Assembly: GCA_964490895.1 (NCBI GenBank)
Contig: CAZBEI010000105.1
Location: 1-54,604 of the forward strand
Length of the DNA stretch: 54,604 nucleotides
Direction: 5' to 3'
Origin: JACRAO01 sp964490895
GTDB taxonomy: Bacteria > Bdellovibrionota > UBA1018
Shown here: positions 41,957 through 51,614 of the stretch, piece by piece
Layout: every line of letters begins with the position of its first letter
Position numbering within the stretch: the first letter of the stretch is position 1
Made by a program: the position numbers and the translations under genes
The notes under the pieces: model-generated
Told to the model about the DNA's origin: nothing
Databases searched by the model: none
The model's input: the letters and a program-made list of their open reading frames with translations, nothing else

Positions 41957-42874
41957 CTAACTCTTTCTCGCCTCCTCAATATCTCTTCGAATTTGCGCCT
42001 TTAGCTCCTCCGCCCCAGAAAATTTCTTTTCGTCTCGTAGACGCTTCATAAATTTCACTGTGATTTCAGCGCCATAAAGATCCAGCGAAACATCCAGCAA
42101 ATGCGTTTCGATCACCAGTCCTCCGTCTGTTTCGAAGGTGGGCCTCACTCCAATGTTGGTGACACTGGGATACAGCTGCCCTCCCACTTTTGTTCGCGTT
42201 GCGTAAACTCCACTGGGCAATAGCAAAAGCCCCTGTGTGCCTGGTTTTAAATTAGCTGTAGGAAATCCTATTTGACTCCCTCGCGCCTCCCCTCGAACCA
42301 CATCTCCACAGTACGAAAACTCTCTTCCCAAAAGTGGGTTGGCCAACTCAATCTCCCCAGCCCGGAGGTGATTTCTAATTTGAGTACTCGAGACAACTTC
42401 CGCTCCCACACGAAAGGGAGGGATAACGGTCAGTTCCACATGCGCTTCATCACAGAACTTTTTCAGAGCTACCAAATGCCCTTGGCGATTTTTCCCAAAC
42501 GAAAAATCATACCCCACTACAATGGCTTGAGCGCTCAGTTGATGGAGCAAAAATAAGTTAAAAAAATCATCTGCAGAATGATTCGAAAACTCCCGGCTAA
42601 AAGGTTCTTCGATCAAAACGTCTACCCCCAATGCGCCTATGAGTTTAGAGCGTTCATCATAAGAGGTGAGGAGAGACAAGCCACTCTCTGGCCTCAAAAC
42701 GAAGAACGGATGAGGACGAAATGTATAGACAACCGAAGTCCCATTTTTAGATTTTTCGATGAGTTTTTTTAAAATTTTGCAGTGCCCAAGGTGGACTCCA
42801 TCAAAATTTCCAATCGCAACAACTGGATTTTTAAGCCGTCGCTTTAAAAAATGAATTCCAGGAACAATTTGCAT
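41957..42874 (-). CDS. ribF: Bifunctional riboflavin kinase / FAD synthetase
   Basis: Makes FMN and FAD from riboflavin. The N-terminal nucleotidyltransferase domain shows NPVVAIGNFDGVHLGH and VVGYDFSFGKNRQG with SSTQIRNHL. The C-terminal kinase domain shows GSQIGFPTANLKP and NIGVRPTF. From ATG 42874 it is 305 residues, standard length; the start follows the glnN stop by 2 bases, so I reject the longer frame from 42919 inside glnN. Confidence 0.95.
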   Translation of the reverse strand: MQIVPGIHFLKRRLKNPVVAIGNFDGVHLGHCKILKKLIEKSKNGTSVVYTFRPHPFFVLRPESGLSLLTSYDERSKLIGALGVDVLIEEPFSREFSNHSADDFFNLFLLHQLSAQAIVVGYDFSFGKNRQGHLVALKKFCDEAHVELTVIPPFRVGAEVVSSTQIRNHLRAGEIELANPLLGREFSYCGDVVRGEARGSQIGFPTANLKPGTQGLLLLPSGVYATRTKVGGQLYPSVTNIGVRPTFETDGGLVIETHLLDVSLDLYGAEITVKFMKRLRDEKKFSGAEELKAQIRRDIEEARKS

Positions 42875-42876
42875 AA

Positions 42877-45126
42877 TTAAGACAAAAACAACATCTCGCG
42901 ATATTTGGGCAACGGCCAATACTCATCTGCTACAATGGCTTCGAGCTCATCGCAGAGAGCGCGAACTTCGAGCATAGCCTGGGAGACTTCGCGCGAATAG
43001 GTTTTTGCTTTTTCCTCTTCAGTAGACCCACTTTCTGCTTTGTGGGTAGCTGTCTCTAGCTGCGACCTTTTGGCTTGAAGTGAGTTAAGCAAACTTCCTA
43101 TTTTACCCAGAGCCTCTAGTTGGGGCGCAGCCACCCCTGCTGCAAGGCTTGAAGCAACCGCCTGAGCTAAAAGCCCATGGTAGGCAAAACTTGAGGGCAT
43201 CACCACCGTGTCCACTAGGTTTTTTAGAGTGTCGACCTCAATCATAAGATTCTTGACATAGCGTTCGACCCTCACATGAAAGCGCGAAGTAAGCTCAGCC
43301 TCTGTATAAACTCCTAACCGAGTGAGCACTTCTTTTGACGAAGGACTTACGAGCTCGGCTAACGCTTCTGGGGTTTTCTTTAGATTGGGCAATCCACGCT
43401 TTTCTGCCTCTTTGACCCAATCCTCCGAATAATTATTTCCCTCAAATCGTATTGCCTTTGTTTCAGAAATCACTTCTTTTAGGGTTTCTAAAACAGCTTT
43501 ATCGAGCAGCTCAGTGGGTTTGCTCGCTCCCTTGGTTGCACCTAGTTTTTTCTTTAAAATTTCCGTCACATACCCAATTCCATCAGCCACCACAGCATTG
43601 ACCAAAGTTACAGGAAAAGAGGTTGAAAAAGAAGACCCCACCGCTCTAAACTCAAATTTATTTCCAGTAAAAGCAAAAGGCGAAGTCCGATTCCGATCCG
43701 TGTTGTCTCTCATGACTTCGGGGAGTTTGCTCACTCCTAAACTTAAAACTGCAGCTTCTGGATTTTTATCAAAGCCCACTCCTGTTTCTAAGTCGTTTAA
43801 TATTTTATGGAGTAAATCCCCTAAAAACACAGAAATAATGGCAGGTGGAGCTTCGTTTGCACCCAGTCTGTGGTCATTTCCGGAAGACGCAATGCCAGCT
43901 CTTAACAGACCCGAATGCTTCATCACCCCTTTCAAAACTCCCGCTAAAACAAGTAAGAATCTTAGGTTTTGGTGAGGTGTTTTCCCGGGATCAAGCAAAT
44001 TATCTCCATCTAAACCTGCACCACTTGCCGTGATCATCATGGACCAATTGCAGTGTTTGCCACTTCCATTGACACCCGCAAAAGGTTTCTCGTGGAGGAG
44101 CACAGCCAAATGATGCCTGAGCGCCACCTTTCTTAGAATTTCCATCGTGAGCTGATTGTGGTCTGTAGAAATATTGACTTCTTCGAAAATAGGAGCTGTT
44201 TCGAACTGACTTGGAGCGACTTCATTATGGCGAGTTTTGACGGGCACCCCCAACTTGTAGAGCTCATACTCCATCTCACTCATAAAAGCCTGTACCCGCG
44301 CAGGGATGCTCCCAAAATAATGGTCTTCGAGTTGCTGACCTTTGGGAGGCTGTCCACCCACAAGCGTCCGACCTGTCATGACTAAATCCGGTCGCAAATT
44401 ATAAAAACTGCGATCAATCAAAAAATATTCTTGTTCGGCGCCAAGTGTGGGCACAATGCGTTTGACATTTTTTTCGCCAATCGTATGTAAAAGCTCCAAT
44501 GTTTTTTGGGACAGTGTCTCGACACTTCGAATCAGTGCCGTTTTCTCGTCCAGAGCATCTCCGTGGTAACTGATAAATACCGATGGAATACAAAGTGTTT
44601 TAGAACTGGCCGTGTCCATAATAAAAACAGGACTCGAAGGATCCCAAGCGGTATAGCCTCTAGCCTCAAAGGTGGTTCTCATCCCGCCCGAAGGAAAACT
44701 CGAAGCATCTGGCTCACTTTGAATGAGCTGGGACCCAGAAAATTTTTCGATGGGTTTCTTATCTTTATCAAACGTTAAAAAAGCGTCGTGCTTTTCTGCT
44801 GTAGAACCTGTCTGAGGCTGAAACCAATGACAGAAATGGGTCACTCCCTTTTCGCCTGCCCATTCTTTCATGGCCTTTGCAACAGTGTCTGAAATATCAG
44901 AATCTAATTTTTTGCCTGTCTCAATGGTTTGATGCAGTTTGAGATAAACCTCCTTAGGAAGTTTTTCTTTCATTCGATCTAAGCTAAAAGTATGCATCCC
45001 AAAAAATTCAGAGACTTTTAGCCTTTTTCCATTTTCGTCGCGGGGAGGATCAAATTTTCGGGGGGTTCTTTGAGCAATTTCTGTTACGACTTTAAAACGA
45101 GCAGATACACCAGCGCCAATGGCCAT
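42877..45126 (-). CDS. glnN: Glutamine synthetase type III
   Basis: A 749-residue GSIII enzyme (ammonium plus glutamate to glutamine with ATP), much longer than GSI. The GSIII-specific segments are present: EVAPSQFETAPIFEEVN, NGSGKHCNWSM, and TSPFAFTGNKFEFRAVG. An AAAGGAG site lies 6-7 bases before the ATG at 45126; the frame reaches 45162 but that would include the leader. A candidate sigma-54 promoter is directly upstream, fitting nitrogen control. Confidence 0.96.
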   Translation of the reverse strand: MAIGAGVSARFKVVTEIAQRTPRKFDPPRDENGKRLKVSEFFGMHTFSLDRMKEKLPKEVYLKLHQTIETGKKLDSDISDTVAKAMKEWAGEKGVTHFCHWFQPQTGSTAEKHDAFLTFDKDKKPIEKFSGSQLIQSEPDASSFPSGGMRTTFEARGYTAWDPSSPVFIMDTASSKTLCIPSVFISYHGDALDEKTALIRSVETLSQKTLELLHTIGEKNVKRIVPTLGAEQEYFLIDRSFYNLRPDLVMTGRTLVGGQPPKGQQLEDHYFGSIPARVQAFMSEMEYELYKLGVPVKTRHNEVAPSQFETAPIFEEVNISTDHNQLTMEILRKVALRHHLAVLLHEKPFAGVNGSGKHCNWSMMITASGAGLDGDNLLDPGKTPHQNLRFLLVLAGVLKGVMKHSGLLRAGIASSGNDHRLGANEAPPAIISVFLGDLLHKILNDLETGVGFDKNPEAAVLSLGVSKLPEVMRDNTDRNRTSPFAFTGNKFEFRAVGSSFSTSFPVTLVNAVVADGIGYVTEILKKKLGATKGASKPTELLDKAVLETLKEVISETKAIRFEGNNYSEDWVKEAEKRGLPNLKKTPEALAELVSPSSKEVLTRLGVYTEAELTSRFHVRVERYVKNLMIEVDTLKNLVDTVVMPSSFAYHGLLAQAVASSLAAGVAAPQLEALGKIGSLLNSLQAKRSQLETATHKAESGSTEEEKAKTYSREVSQAMLEVRALCDELEAIVADEYWPLPKYREMLFLS

Positions 45127-45152
45127 ATTTTTCTCCTTTAAACGGGGTGAAC

Positions 45153-45167
45153 GCAATGTCAAACCCC
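45153..45167 (-). promoter_or_regulatory. Candidate sigma-54 promoter of glnN
   Basis: On the minus strand GG (-24), ten bases, then GC within TTGC (-12), giving GGGGTTTGACATTGC. The two key dinucleotides and their spacing fit; the other -24 positions do not. Predicted start near 45141 leaves a 15-base leader with the AAAGGAG site. Confidence 0.35.
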
Positions 45168-45238
45168 AAAAAGTTTATACCTCAAAAAAACTATCATGCC
45201 TATTAAAATAAATAGTTTGAATTCTGTAAAGAAGATTT

Positions 45239-47101
45239 TTACTTATTTTTTAGTTTGGACAATTCTGCTTCGATTTCACGCCCTTGCTTTACCCAAAAGG
45301 AAAGCTTCTCTCTTGCCTCTCGCTCCGAAACAGCTCCTGCAGAGGAGGCAAACCTCACCATCTCAGCATACTCTAAAAGCTCGGCAATCTGTAGCCAGAG
45401 ATTTTCTGAAACTCCTTTTTCTTCAATTAATATTTTTTTTAATTCAATTTGGGGAAGGGCCCGTGTACCAGGAGAGTAAACTCGGTCTAAAACATCGTAG
45501 AGTGCTCCTGATAAAAGTTCGTAGTTCTGTGTCACTTCTTTCGAAGTGGCTTCTTTTCTATTCGCTTTTTGTTCTAGTTTATCCCACCTCTTTGACTTAA
45601 AAAGTTTTCGTTTTTCTAGATTTTCTTTATTAAAACTCCCTGCCACTCCTTTGGCGACATCAAACCCCACAAAAATCATGAGGACGAGCAAAGCAATGGC
45701 TGTCAGTTTAGCAAAGAGTTCCCACTCAAGTCTTGATTTTTGAGATTCTGCATACGGAAAATCAAGGGGTTTAAGCAGCGGCATTTCGTCTAAAATAGGC
45801 GAGTTCTGCCTGGGTTTAATCACACTCAGAACAGTTCCTTGCAGAGGAGCCAAAACCTGGATCTCAATGGGACTTGAAACTCGAGTCACATACGTTTTCT
45901 TCGAAGGATCAAAAAAACTGACACGAACTCCTGGGAGTGTGAGTTTTCCAGACACTCTAGGGATTAAAACAATCTCAAAAATTTTTTCTCCAACTCCTGC
46001 TGTCGAAGATTTTGATTTCCCTTTGGTGTCAAAGACTTCGACTCCATCGGGATAATGCGCTTTAGGTTCTTCGATCGAAGCGACATTTCCGTGGCCTTCG
46101 ATTTTGATCGTTAGGGTAATTGCTTCGTTTGCATGGAGCTCGTACCTGTCTACGGCTGCAGCTAGACTAAAATCTCCAACACCTCCCGTAAACGAATCAG
46201 GCTTACCTTCTTCCGGAAGATTGAGAACCTCAATGGAGATGGGATCACTTTGGCTTGTCGCTACCAGTGGCGTCATTCGATTAAAAAAACCGGCAAAGGG
46301 ATCCTCTTCGTCTTGTCCAAAAGAAGAATGGCCCCCCTCTCTCATGTACTGAAACCTGATGGCCAGGGGATCCACTTGCAGTGAGCCTTCTTTGATGGGA
46401 TAGGCTGCATACCGAGCTAAAGGCGAACGCAGATAAGTCACTCCATCTACAACCACTTGCTGCGAATCTAATCGGGTACCTTGCAAAGGAGTCTCTAATT
46501 CTTCTTTCAAAAATCCACTTAAAACTGGATACTTTGTGGCCTCAGCATTAAAAACTTTAACTCTCCTATAAAGATAGTAGCTGACCACTAATTGCTCGCC
46601 TTTATAGAGCTTTTGTTTATTGACTTCAGCACGCGTAAAAAAAGCGCGCACTGAATTTGATTTTCCAGAACCTCTCAGGCCCACTCCAGAGCCTCCATAT
46701 CCCCGAGGGGGAGGTGCTCCGGCACCTTGAGCCTCAACCTTGATTTTCATGCCTTCGGCCCGATAAACTTGCGAACCTGCTTTGATCCGAAGGCCTTTTA
46801 TCTCTAGATTGCCTATTTTTTTAGGCTTCAAAATGAGAGTTACTTCTTTGATGACTTTCAGAGTAGCTCGGCCATTTTCCCAAAGGGACTGGTAGGATTG
46901 GCTTGGAATTTCATTGAGCAGATCAAAATCAGGAGCTTCGTACTGGGGGTCGCCTGTTTCAAGATTCTCATTCATTTCTAAAGAAAACTTTAAGGACAAA
47001 GTCTCCTCCAAGCCCATCTGAGCTCGATTGGGCTCTACAGAAAAATGCACCTCTGCTCGAACAGATACACTTAGAAAAAATAGGACAATCAGCTTTACCA
47101 A
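45239..47101 (-). CDS. batD: BatD-family protein
   Basis: A 620-residue periplasm-facing protein of the Bat (Bacteroides aerotolerance) group. A signal peptide (LIVLFFLSVSVRA) precedes several beta-sandwich domains of BatD type (FSVEPNRAQMGLEETLSLKF, SYYLYRRVKVFNAEATKYPV), a transmembrane helix near 480 (AIALLVLMIFVGF) and a charged helical tail. The start is TTG at 47101 with AGGAGG 7 bases before it; it overlaps the BatB-BatC stop. Function in the Bat complex is unknown in detail. Confidence 0.85.
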   Translation of the reverse strand: MVKLIVLFFLSVSVRAEVHFSVEPNRAQMGLEETLSLKFSLEMNENLETGDPQYEAPDFDLLNEIPSQSYQSLWENGRATLKVIKEVTLILKPKKIGNLEIKGLRIKAGSQVYRAEGMKIKVEAQGAGAPPPRGYGGSGVGLRGSGKSNSVRAFFTRAEVNKQKLYKGEQLVVSYYLYRRVKVFNAEATKYPVLSGFLKEELETPLQGTRLDSQQVVVDGVTYLRSPLARYAAYPIKEGSLQVDPLAIRFQYMREGGHSSFGQDEEDPFAGFFNRMTPLVATSQSDPISIEVLNLPEEGKPDSFTGGVGDFSLAAAVDRYELHANEAITLTIKIEGHGNVASIEEPKAHYPDGVEVFDTKGKSKSSTAGVGEKIFEIVLIPRVSGKLTLPGVRVSFFDPSKKTYVTRVSSPIEIQVLAPLQGTVLSVIKPRQNSPILDEMPLLKPLDFPYAESQKSRLEWELFAKLTAIALLVLMIFVGFDVAKGVAGSFNKENLEKRKLFKSKRWDKLEQKANRKEATSKEVTQNYELLSGALYDVLDRVYSPGTRALPQIELKKILIEEKGVSENLWLQIAELLEYAEMVRFASSAGAVSEREAREKLSFWVKQGREIEAELSKLKNK

Positions 47102-48825
47102 TCTTTTTCCTCCTGAGTTGATTTTACTTTCTGTTGACGCATTTTCTTTTGCAGTTCTTTTTCTTTCTCAGAAAGTTCTGCCATCACACGTGCGGCGTCT
47201 TCTTTATTCATTTTTTGATGCTTAAATTCTTGTGGCTTTTGGGCTTGTGTGTCTTTATTGTCTTTTGGTTTATTTTCCGGTTTATTTTCCGGTTTATTTT
47301 CTGGTTTTTTGTTTTGATCTTCTTTGGAGTCTTGTTTTTTCTTGTCTTCATTTTGCTGACTTTGTTGTTTTTGCTTTTTGCTTGCATTGAGGAGTTCGAT
47401 ATTTTTCCGGATGTCTTTTTCCAATTTTTCATCGTGCGTGCTTTGAGCAGTGTCAATTCCCTGCAAATAAGCTTGAAGTGCGCCCTTGATGTCTCCTTTT
47501 TTTTGAAGGACTTCTCCTAAATTAAAATAAGACTTTCCTTCTAGAGCTTTGTCGCCTTTTTCTTTGGCCGCCTGAGCAGCTTCGTAAAATCCCTGAGACG
47601 CTTTTTCGTCATTTCCAGCTAAAGCCTCCATGACACTCTGATTAAACTTTAGTTCTGGAGAGTCGGGCTCTCTCGCTTGAGCGGAACTAAAGTTTTTCTT
47701 TGCTTCGTCAAAATCGCCTTTCTTAAAAGCTTTGACACCTTTTTCGTTTTCTAAATAAGTAGGGAGATCTGCGTGCAGGCATGGACTCCAAATAAAAAAT
47801 AATCCAAAAAACAAACCAGCAAGTGCACGCACGGGCATACTCCACTGTATCAAAAGCAATAGGATTCCTAAAGCCAAAGGAATTTGATACCGTTCTTCGT
47901 AAACCACGTATTTTCGTTCTGTCAGGTCCCCTCGAGTGAGCTTTTTGAGTGACCCTAAAAACTCTTCTAGTTCCGACTCTTGTGGAGTCAAATTCCAATA
48001 TCGCCCTCCTCCCGATTGAGAAATCGACTGCAACGCTTGCGGGGTAAACTGGCTGACCACTGGATTGCCTTGTCTGTCTTTTTTATAACCCCTCAAAAAA
48101 CCGGAGTCATCTCGGATAGGAATCGGCCCACCTTTTTCTGTGCCCACACCAAAAACAAAAAGTGAAATTCCTTCTTGGACCAAATTCTTTGCAAAAGAGA
48201 CAGCTCCCTCTTCGTGGTTTTCGCCATCTGAAATCAAAACAATCACTTTCGAAAAAGCACCTTCTTCGGCCCCCCTCCGAAGTGCTTTTTGAGCAACTGC
48301 TAAAGCACTCCCAATTCGTGTTCCCTGATTTGTGACCGAATCTGGCCCCAAAGTATCGGTCAACTCCAAAACATAATTGAGATCCGTCGTTAAGGGACAA
48401 AAAAGATGAGAACTTCCTGCAAAAGCTACAACTCCCACGCGATCGCCACTGAGTTGACCCAGCATTGATTTTATAAAATGCCTGGCAAGCTTGAGTCGAC
48501 TAAAAGTCAGATCTTCGACAAGCATGCTATTTGAAACATCCAAGACGAGCACAATATCAAGACCAGTAATGTGTACGTTTTCCTCATGCTTCCCCCACTG
48601 GGGCCTGGCCAAAGCCAAAAGAAAACAAACTGCGGCTACACACAAAATCCACCCTTTTCGTAGCCGTGCATTAAAATCTAACTCCGGCGAAATTTTTTTC
48701 CATAAAATTTCGTTCGCAAATAGCTTAAATTTTTCTTTCCTTTTTTTTCGATCCCAATAAAAGAAAAGGAGAACCAAAGGGATAGCAGCAATCAGCCAGA
48801 GCCACTGGGGGGAGTAGAAATTCAT
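47095..48825 (-). CDS. batB: BatB-BatC fusion: VWA domain plus TPR
   Basis: A 576-residue membrane protein. Two N-terminal helices flank a basic loop, followed by a von Willebrand A domain with the metal site DVSNS and LISDGENH, then two more helices and a TPR region (ENEKGVKAFKKGDFDEAKKN, KSYFNLGEVLQKKGDIKGAL). The tail is extremely Lys/Gln/Asn/Pro-rich. BatB and BatC are separate genes in some bacteria and fused here. ATG 48825 has GGAGG at 8 bases and an ATGA overlap with batA, so I prefer it to the GTG at 48840. Confidence 0.88.
   Translation of the reverse strand: MNFYSPQWLWLIAAIPLVLLFFYWDRKKRKEKFKLFANEILWKKISPELDFNARLRKGWILCVAAVCFLLALARPQWGKHEENVHITGLDIVLVLDVSNSMLVEDLTFSRLKLARHFIKSMLGQLSGDRVGVVAFAGSSHLFCPLTTDLNYVLELTDTLGPDSVTNQGTRIGSALAVAQKALRRGAEEGAFSKVIVLISDGENHEEGAVSFAKNLVQEGISLFVFGVGTEKGGPIPIRDDSGFLRGYKKDRQGNPVVSQFTPQALQSISQSGGGRYWNLTPQESELEEFLGSLKKLTRGDLTERKYVVYEERYQIPLALGILLLLIQWSMPVRALAGLFFGLFFIWSPCLHADLPTYLENEKGVKAFKKGDFDEAKKNFSSAQAREPDSPELKFNQSVMEALAGNDEKASQGFYEAAQAAKEKGDKALEGKSYFNLGEVLQKKGDIKGALQAYLQGIDTAQSTHDEKLEKDIRKNIELLNASKKQKQQSQQNEDKKKQDSKEDQNKKPENKPENKPENKPKDNKDTQAQKPQEFKHQKMNKEDAARVMAELSEKEKELQKKMRQQKVKSTQEEKDW
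47269..47304. repeat. 12-bp tandem repeat, three units
   Basis: Three adjacent 12-bp units (two identical, one with a single change) inside the BatB-BatC gene encoding repeated NKPE in the low-complexity tail. Unit gain or loss would keep the frame. Confidence 0.85.
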
Positions 48826-49802
48826 AAGAGCAACCTCCACACAATGAGTTCTAGAACTTGCTCAAGCATTAAAACTAAAATCCCCAATTTTAAAGGAAAC
48901 TGAAAAAGATCATCATACTTTACTTTTTCGATCCCTTTGATTTCACTTTTTTCCAAATGATCAATTTCAGAAAAAACAGAGTCTAAAGTGGAGGCATCTG
49001 TCACTCGAAAAAACTTGGCCCCTGTTGTCTTTGAAATGAGTTGGAGCAACTCTACATTGAGCTGATTTTCCATAGGAACCTTTTCTATCACTTCTCTGCC
49101 AAAAACCTTTCTTTTGATAGGCAAAAACACTCGGCCTTCTTTTCCGATGGCAATAGTATAGACCCTGATGCCAAACCCAGCCGCCAATTCTCCAGCGGTC
49201 GCAGGATCCACTTGACCCACATTGTTTTCTCCATCGGTCAGTAAAATCACAACACGGCTTTTAGCTCTCGAGGTTTTTAATCGATGGACTGCAAGGGAGA
49301 GCCCATCTCCAATCGCGGTGCCTTGTTTGAGGTGCCCAATCTCGACGTCATGAATAGATTTCAAAACTAAGTTATAATCTAAAGTGGGAGGGACCAGTGT
49401 CAAAGGCTCTCCACTAAAAATCACAAATCCAATCCGATCATTGGCTCGACCTTTTACAAATTGCTCCATGGTCTCTTTGGCCACATCCAGTCTTGATTTT
49501 TCGGAAAGGTCTTCGATATTCATGCTGTCCGAAACATCTAAAACCATCATGATATCAATCCCACTCACTGTTCTGTTCATTTGTCGAAAACTAGATTGAG
49601 GACGAGCCAAGGCGAAAATAAAAAATGAAAAACAGAGGTATTTTAGAAGGTGGAGACCCAAAGTAGGATTTTTGCGTGAAATGTTTTTAGGTATTTGAAC
49701 AGAATAAAAAACAGGTGTGGGCTTATTTCTTTTCATCCAATAACGATGCAAAAAAGGCAAAAGGAGGAGGAAAAATAAAAAGTACCAAGCCTTAAATATC
49801 AT
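48822..49802 (-). CDS. batA: BatA-family VWA protein
   Basis: A 326-residue inner-membrane protein. N-terminal helices (YFLFFLLLLPFLHRYW; LLKYLCFSFFIFALARPQ) precede a von Willebrand A domain with the complete metal site: DVSDS, the threonine in KQGTAIGDGL, and LLTDGEN. A C-terminal helix ends the chain. It overlaps both neighbours by 4 bases. With MoxR and DUF58 genes upstream it forms the standard moxR-bat cluster. Confidence 0.9.
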   Translation of the reverse strand: MIFKAWYFLFFLLLLPFLHRYWMKRNKPTPVFYSVQIPKNISRKNPTLGLHLLKYLCFSFFIFALARPQSSFRQMNRTVSGIDIMMVLDVSDSMNIEDLSEKSRLDVAKETMEQFVKGRANDRIGFVIFSGEPLTLVPPTLDYNLVLKSIHDVEIGHLKQGTAIGDGLSLAVHRLKTSRAKSRVVILLTDGENNVGQVDPATAGELAAGFGIRVYTIAIGKEGRVFLPIKRKVFGREVIEKVPMENQLNVELLQLISKTTGAKFFRVTDASTLDSVFSEIDHLEKSEIKGIEKVKYDDLFQFPLKLGILVLMLEQVLELIVWRLLL

Positions 49803-50773
49803 GACACACCTCTGGCGCTTAAGAGAGGAGGAGGTGTTTTGATCTGTCTTGTGCTTAGGATAAACGCTCTCGAATTTTCTAAAACCCCTTGAGCTTCGTG
49901 AACTCCTGGCTTGTAATCCGTAAACTTAACTCGGTCTAAATCCTCAAATAAATTTTGAATGGCTCCCCGGTTTTCTGAAATCACATTCTTTTTTTCTCGA
50001 AAGTATTCTACAATTTCTTGCGTCGTACTTTCCGAAGCATCAAAATGATAACGATTTCCAATATACTGTTTTAAAATTTCGGAAATCCTAAAATAATAAA
50101 TTTTGAACTTTTCTTTGGCGATCAAATTCTGGTTTTCTAAATCCAGCAATGCCCGAAGTGCCATTTCGTCTGCTGGTTTTTCTAAGAGCTCATGGTGTGC
50201 TACGAGCGTTTTAGGGAGCCGCATTTTTTTGATCCAATAAAAAACACCCCATAACATCAGCCCAAAAAGAACAAGTCCTAAAGAAATCAGCAAAACAACA
50301 AAAAGGAGTGGAAAAGCCATAGAAAGGGGAGGTCTCATTTCTGCCAACTCTTTGGCTTTCGGGTCTTTGGGATCCACCACAGAAAAAACTTCGACTGCAA
50401 AAGGAAGGCTGTGAGCGAGGGGTGCTCCTTCGGCATCTTTGATAACGAGTGACGGAATCGAGAGTTTGCCCGATTGAATCGGAACGACAGTGAGAAACAA
50501 TGCCCCTGGGGTATTATTTTTCACTTCAATGCTAAAGCCTTTCTCCTCGAGTGATTCCCCGCTATCTGCTAACTCAAAAGAATGGCCTGCTTGATTGACT
50601 TTAAAATCTAGGCGATCCCCTACTAATATTTTTCCCTGCGAAGTCTGAAGCATTTCTAATTCAGTCGTTGGCACAGGCAATTCTAGGGCTTGTGCACTTG
50701 CGCAAAACACCAGCAAAATCAGAAAAACTTTAGTGCCGGCGCGTACGAAAAAACTTGACCACTGCATTGCCAT
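49799..50773 (-). CDS. Bat-cluster membrane protein (DUF4381/BatD-like)
   Basis: A 324-residue protein with a signal peptide (VFLILLVFCASAQA), a single extracytoplasmic beta-domain of BatD type (about 30-140), one transmembrane helix (LLFVVLLISLGLVLFGLML) and a cytoplasmic helical domain resembling DUF4381 (KFKIYYFRISEILKQYIGNR). It overlaps the DUF58 gene by about 40 bases with no alternative start that avoids this. Role inferred from the cluster. Confidence 0.75.
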   Translation of the reverse strand: MAMQWSSFFVRAGTKVFLILLVFCASAQALELPVPTTELEMLQTSQGKILVGDRLDFKVNQAGHSFELADSGESLEEKGFSIEVKNNTPGALFLTVVPIQSGKLSIPSLVIKDAEGAPLAHSLPFAVEVFSVVDPKDPKAKELAEMRPPLSMAFPLLFVVLLISLGLVLFGLMLWGVFYWIKKMRLPKTLVAHHELLEKPADEMALRALLDLENQNLIAKEKFKIYYFRISEILKQYIGNRYHFDASESTTQEIVEYFREKKNVISENRGAIQNLFEDLDRVKFTDYKPGVHEAQGVLENSRAFILSTRQIKTPPPLLSARGVS

Positions 50774-51602
50774 AGTCTTCCTCAGTCAGGATCTTAAGAG
50801 TGTCTACTCTTTTAGTTTTAAAAGCATTCCTATTTTCTTTTTCAAAATTTTCTTGGTATTCTTTAAACCATTTTTTAAAAGCATAGGAGTGAGTATCCAC
50901 CACTGCTTCATTTCCGGTCTCAGGATCCTTCAAAAAGATCCGCCCCACTCCGTCAGGAATTTTTTTCTCCCTTTTGTCTTCGATGCAAATGGCAATGACG
51001 TCATGTCTAGAAGAAAGCTTTTTCAAAGCCCAGTCGTATCCTGAGGTCATAAAATCACTGATGATGAAAACAACTCCAGAATGCTTCATCATCCTAAATG
51101 CTGCCTCTAAGGCGTGAGCGAGATTGGTTCCCTTTTTTTGTGGCTCATAGGTAAGCAGGTCCCGAATGATCCTAAGCACATGTTGTTTTCCTTTTTTGGG
51201 TGGAATGATTTTTTCCACTCCATCGCTAAATAAAACAACTCCCACCTTGTCTCCTGAGTGAGTGGCAGCGTAAGTGAGCATCCCCCCTATTTCTGCGGCG
51301 ATTTCAGATTTTAACTTTTCGCTTGTGCCAAAGTTTTTGGAAGCTGAGACATCTACCAATAATAAAATGGTGAGTTCACGTTCTTCTTCGAATTTTTTTA
51401 TGAGGGGTTCTTTCGAACGTGCAGTCACTCTCCAATCGATGTGCCTCACATCATCTCCTGGCACGTAGACTCGATGCTCAGAAAACTGCACTCCATGCCC
51501 TTTGAAGCTGCTTTTAAATCGCCCAGACATAAAATCCTCAACCCGTCTTCGGGTTGTGATTTCAATAAGCTTTACTTTTTTAAGCAGTTCCTCAGGTAAC
51601 AT
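50730..51602 (-). CDS. DUF58 domain protein
   Basis: A 290-residue cytoplasmic protein of the DUF58 family. The signature VYVPGDDVRHIDWRVTAR is followed by a VWA-like fold with LLVDVSAS as partial metal site and VFIISDFM. These proteins are nearly always encoded beside MoxR ATPases, as here (12 bases after moxR), and are thought to help them act on envelope targets. Confidence 0.92.
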   Translation of the reverse strand: MLPEELLKKVKLIEITTRRRVEDFMSGRFKSSFKGHGVQFSEHRVYVPGDDVRHIDWRVTARSKEPLIKKFEEERELTILLLVDVSASKNFGTSEKLKSEIAAEIGGMLTYAATHSGDKVGVVLFSDGVEKIIPPKKGKQHVLRIIRDLLTYEPQKKGTNLAHALEAAFRMMKHSGVVFIISDFMTSGYDWALKKLSSRHDVIAICIEDKREKKIPDGVGRIFLKDPETGNEAVVDTHSYAFKKWFKEYQENFEKENRNAFKTKRVDTLKILTEEDYGNAVVKFFRTRRH

Positions 51603-51614
51603 CTTAGATAATAT

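Noticed and set aside
47269..47304. Short regular repeats as a possible CRISPR array
   Set aside because: Units are 12 bp with no spacers and encode NKPE in frame; this is a coding tandem repeat.
47134..47520. 128-codon Phe/Leu-rich plus-strand frame resembling a membrane protein
   Set aside because: It is the complement of the Lys/Gln/Asn-rich tail of the BatB-BatC fusion, whose codons read as hydrophobic residues on the other strand.
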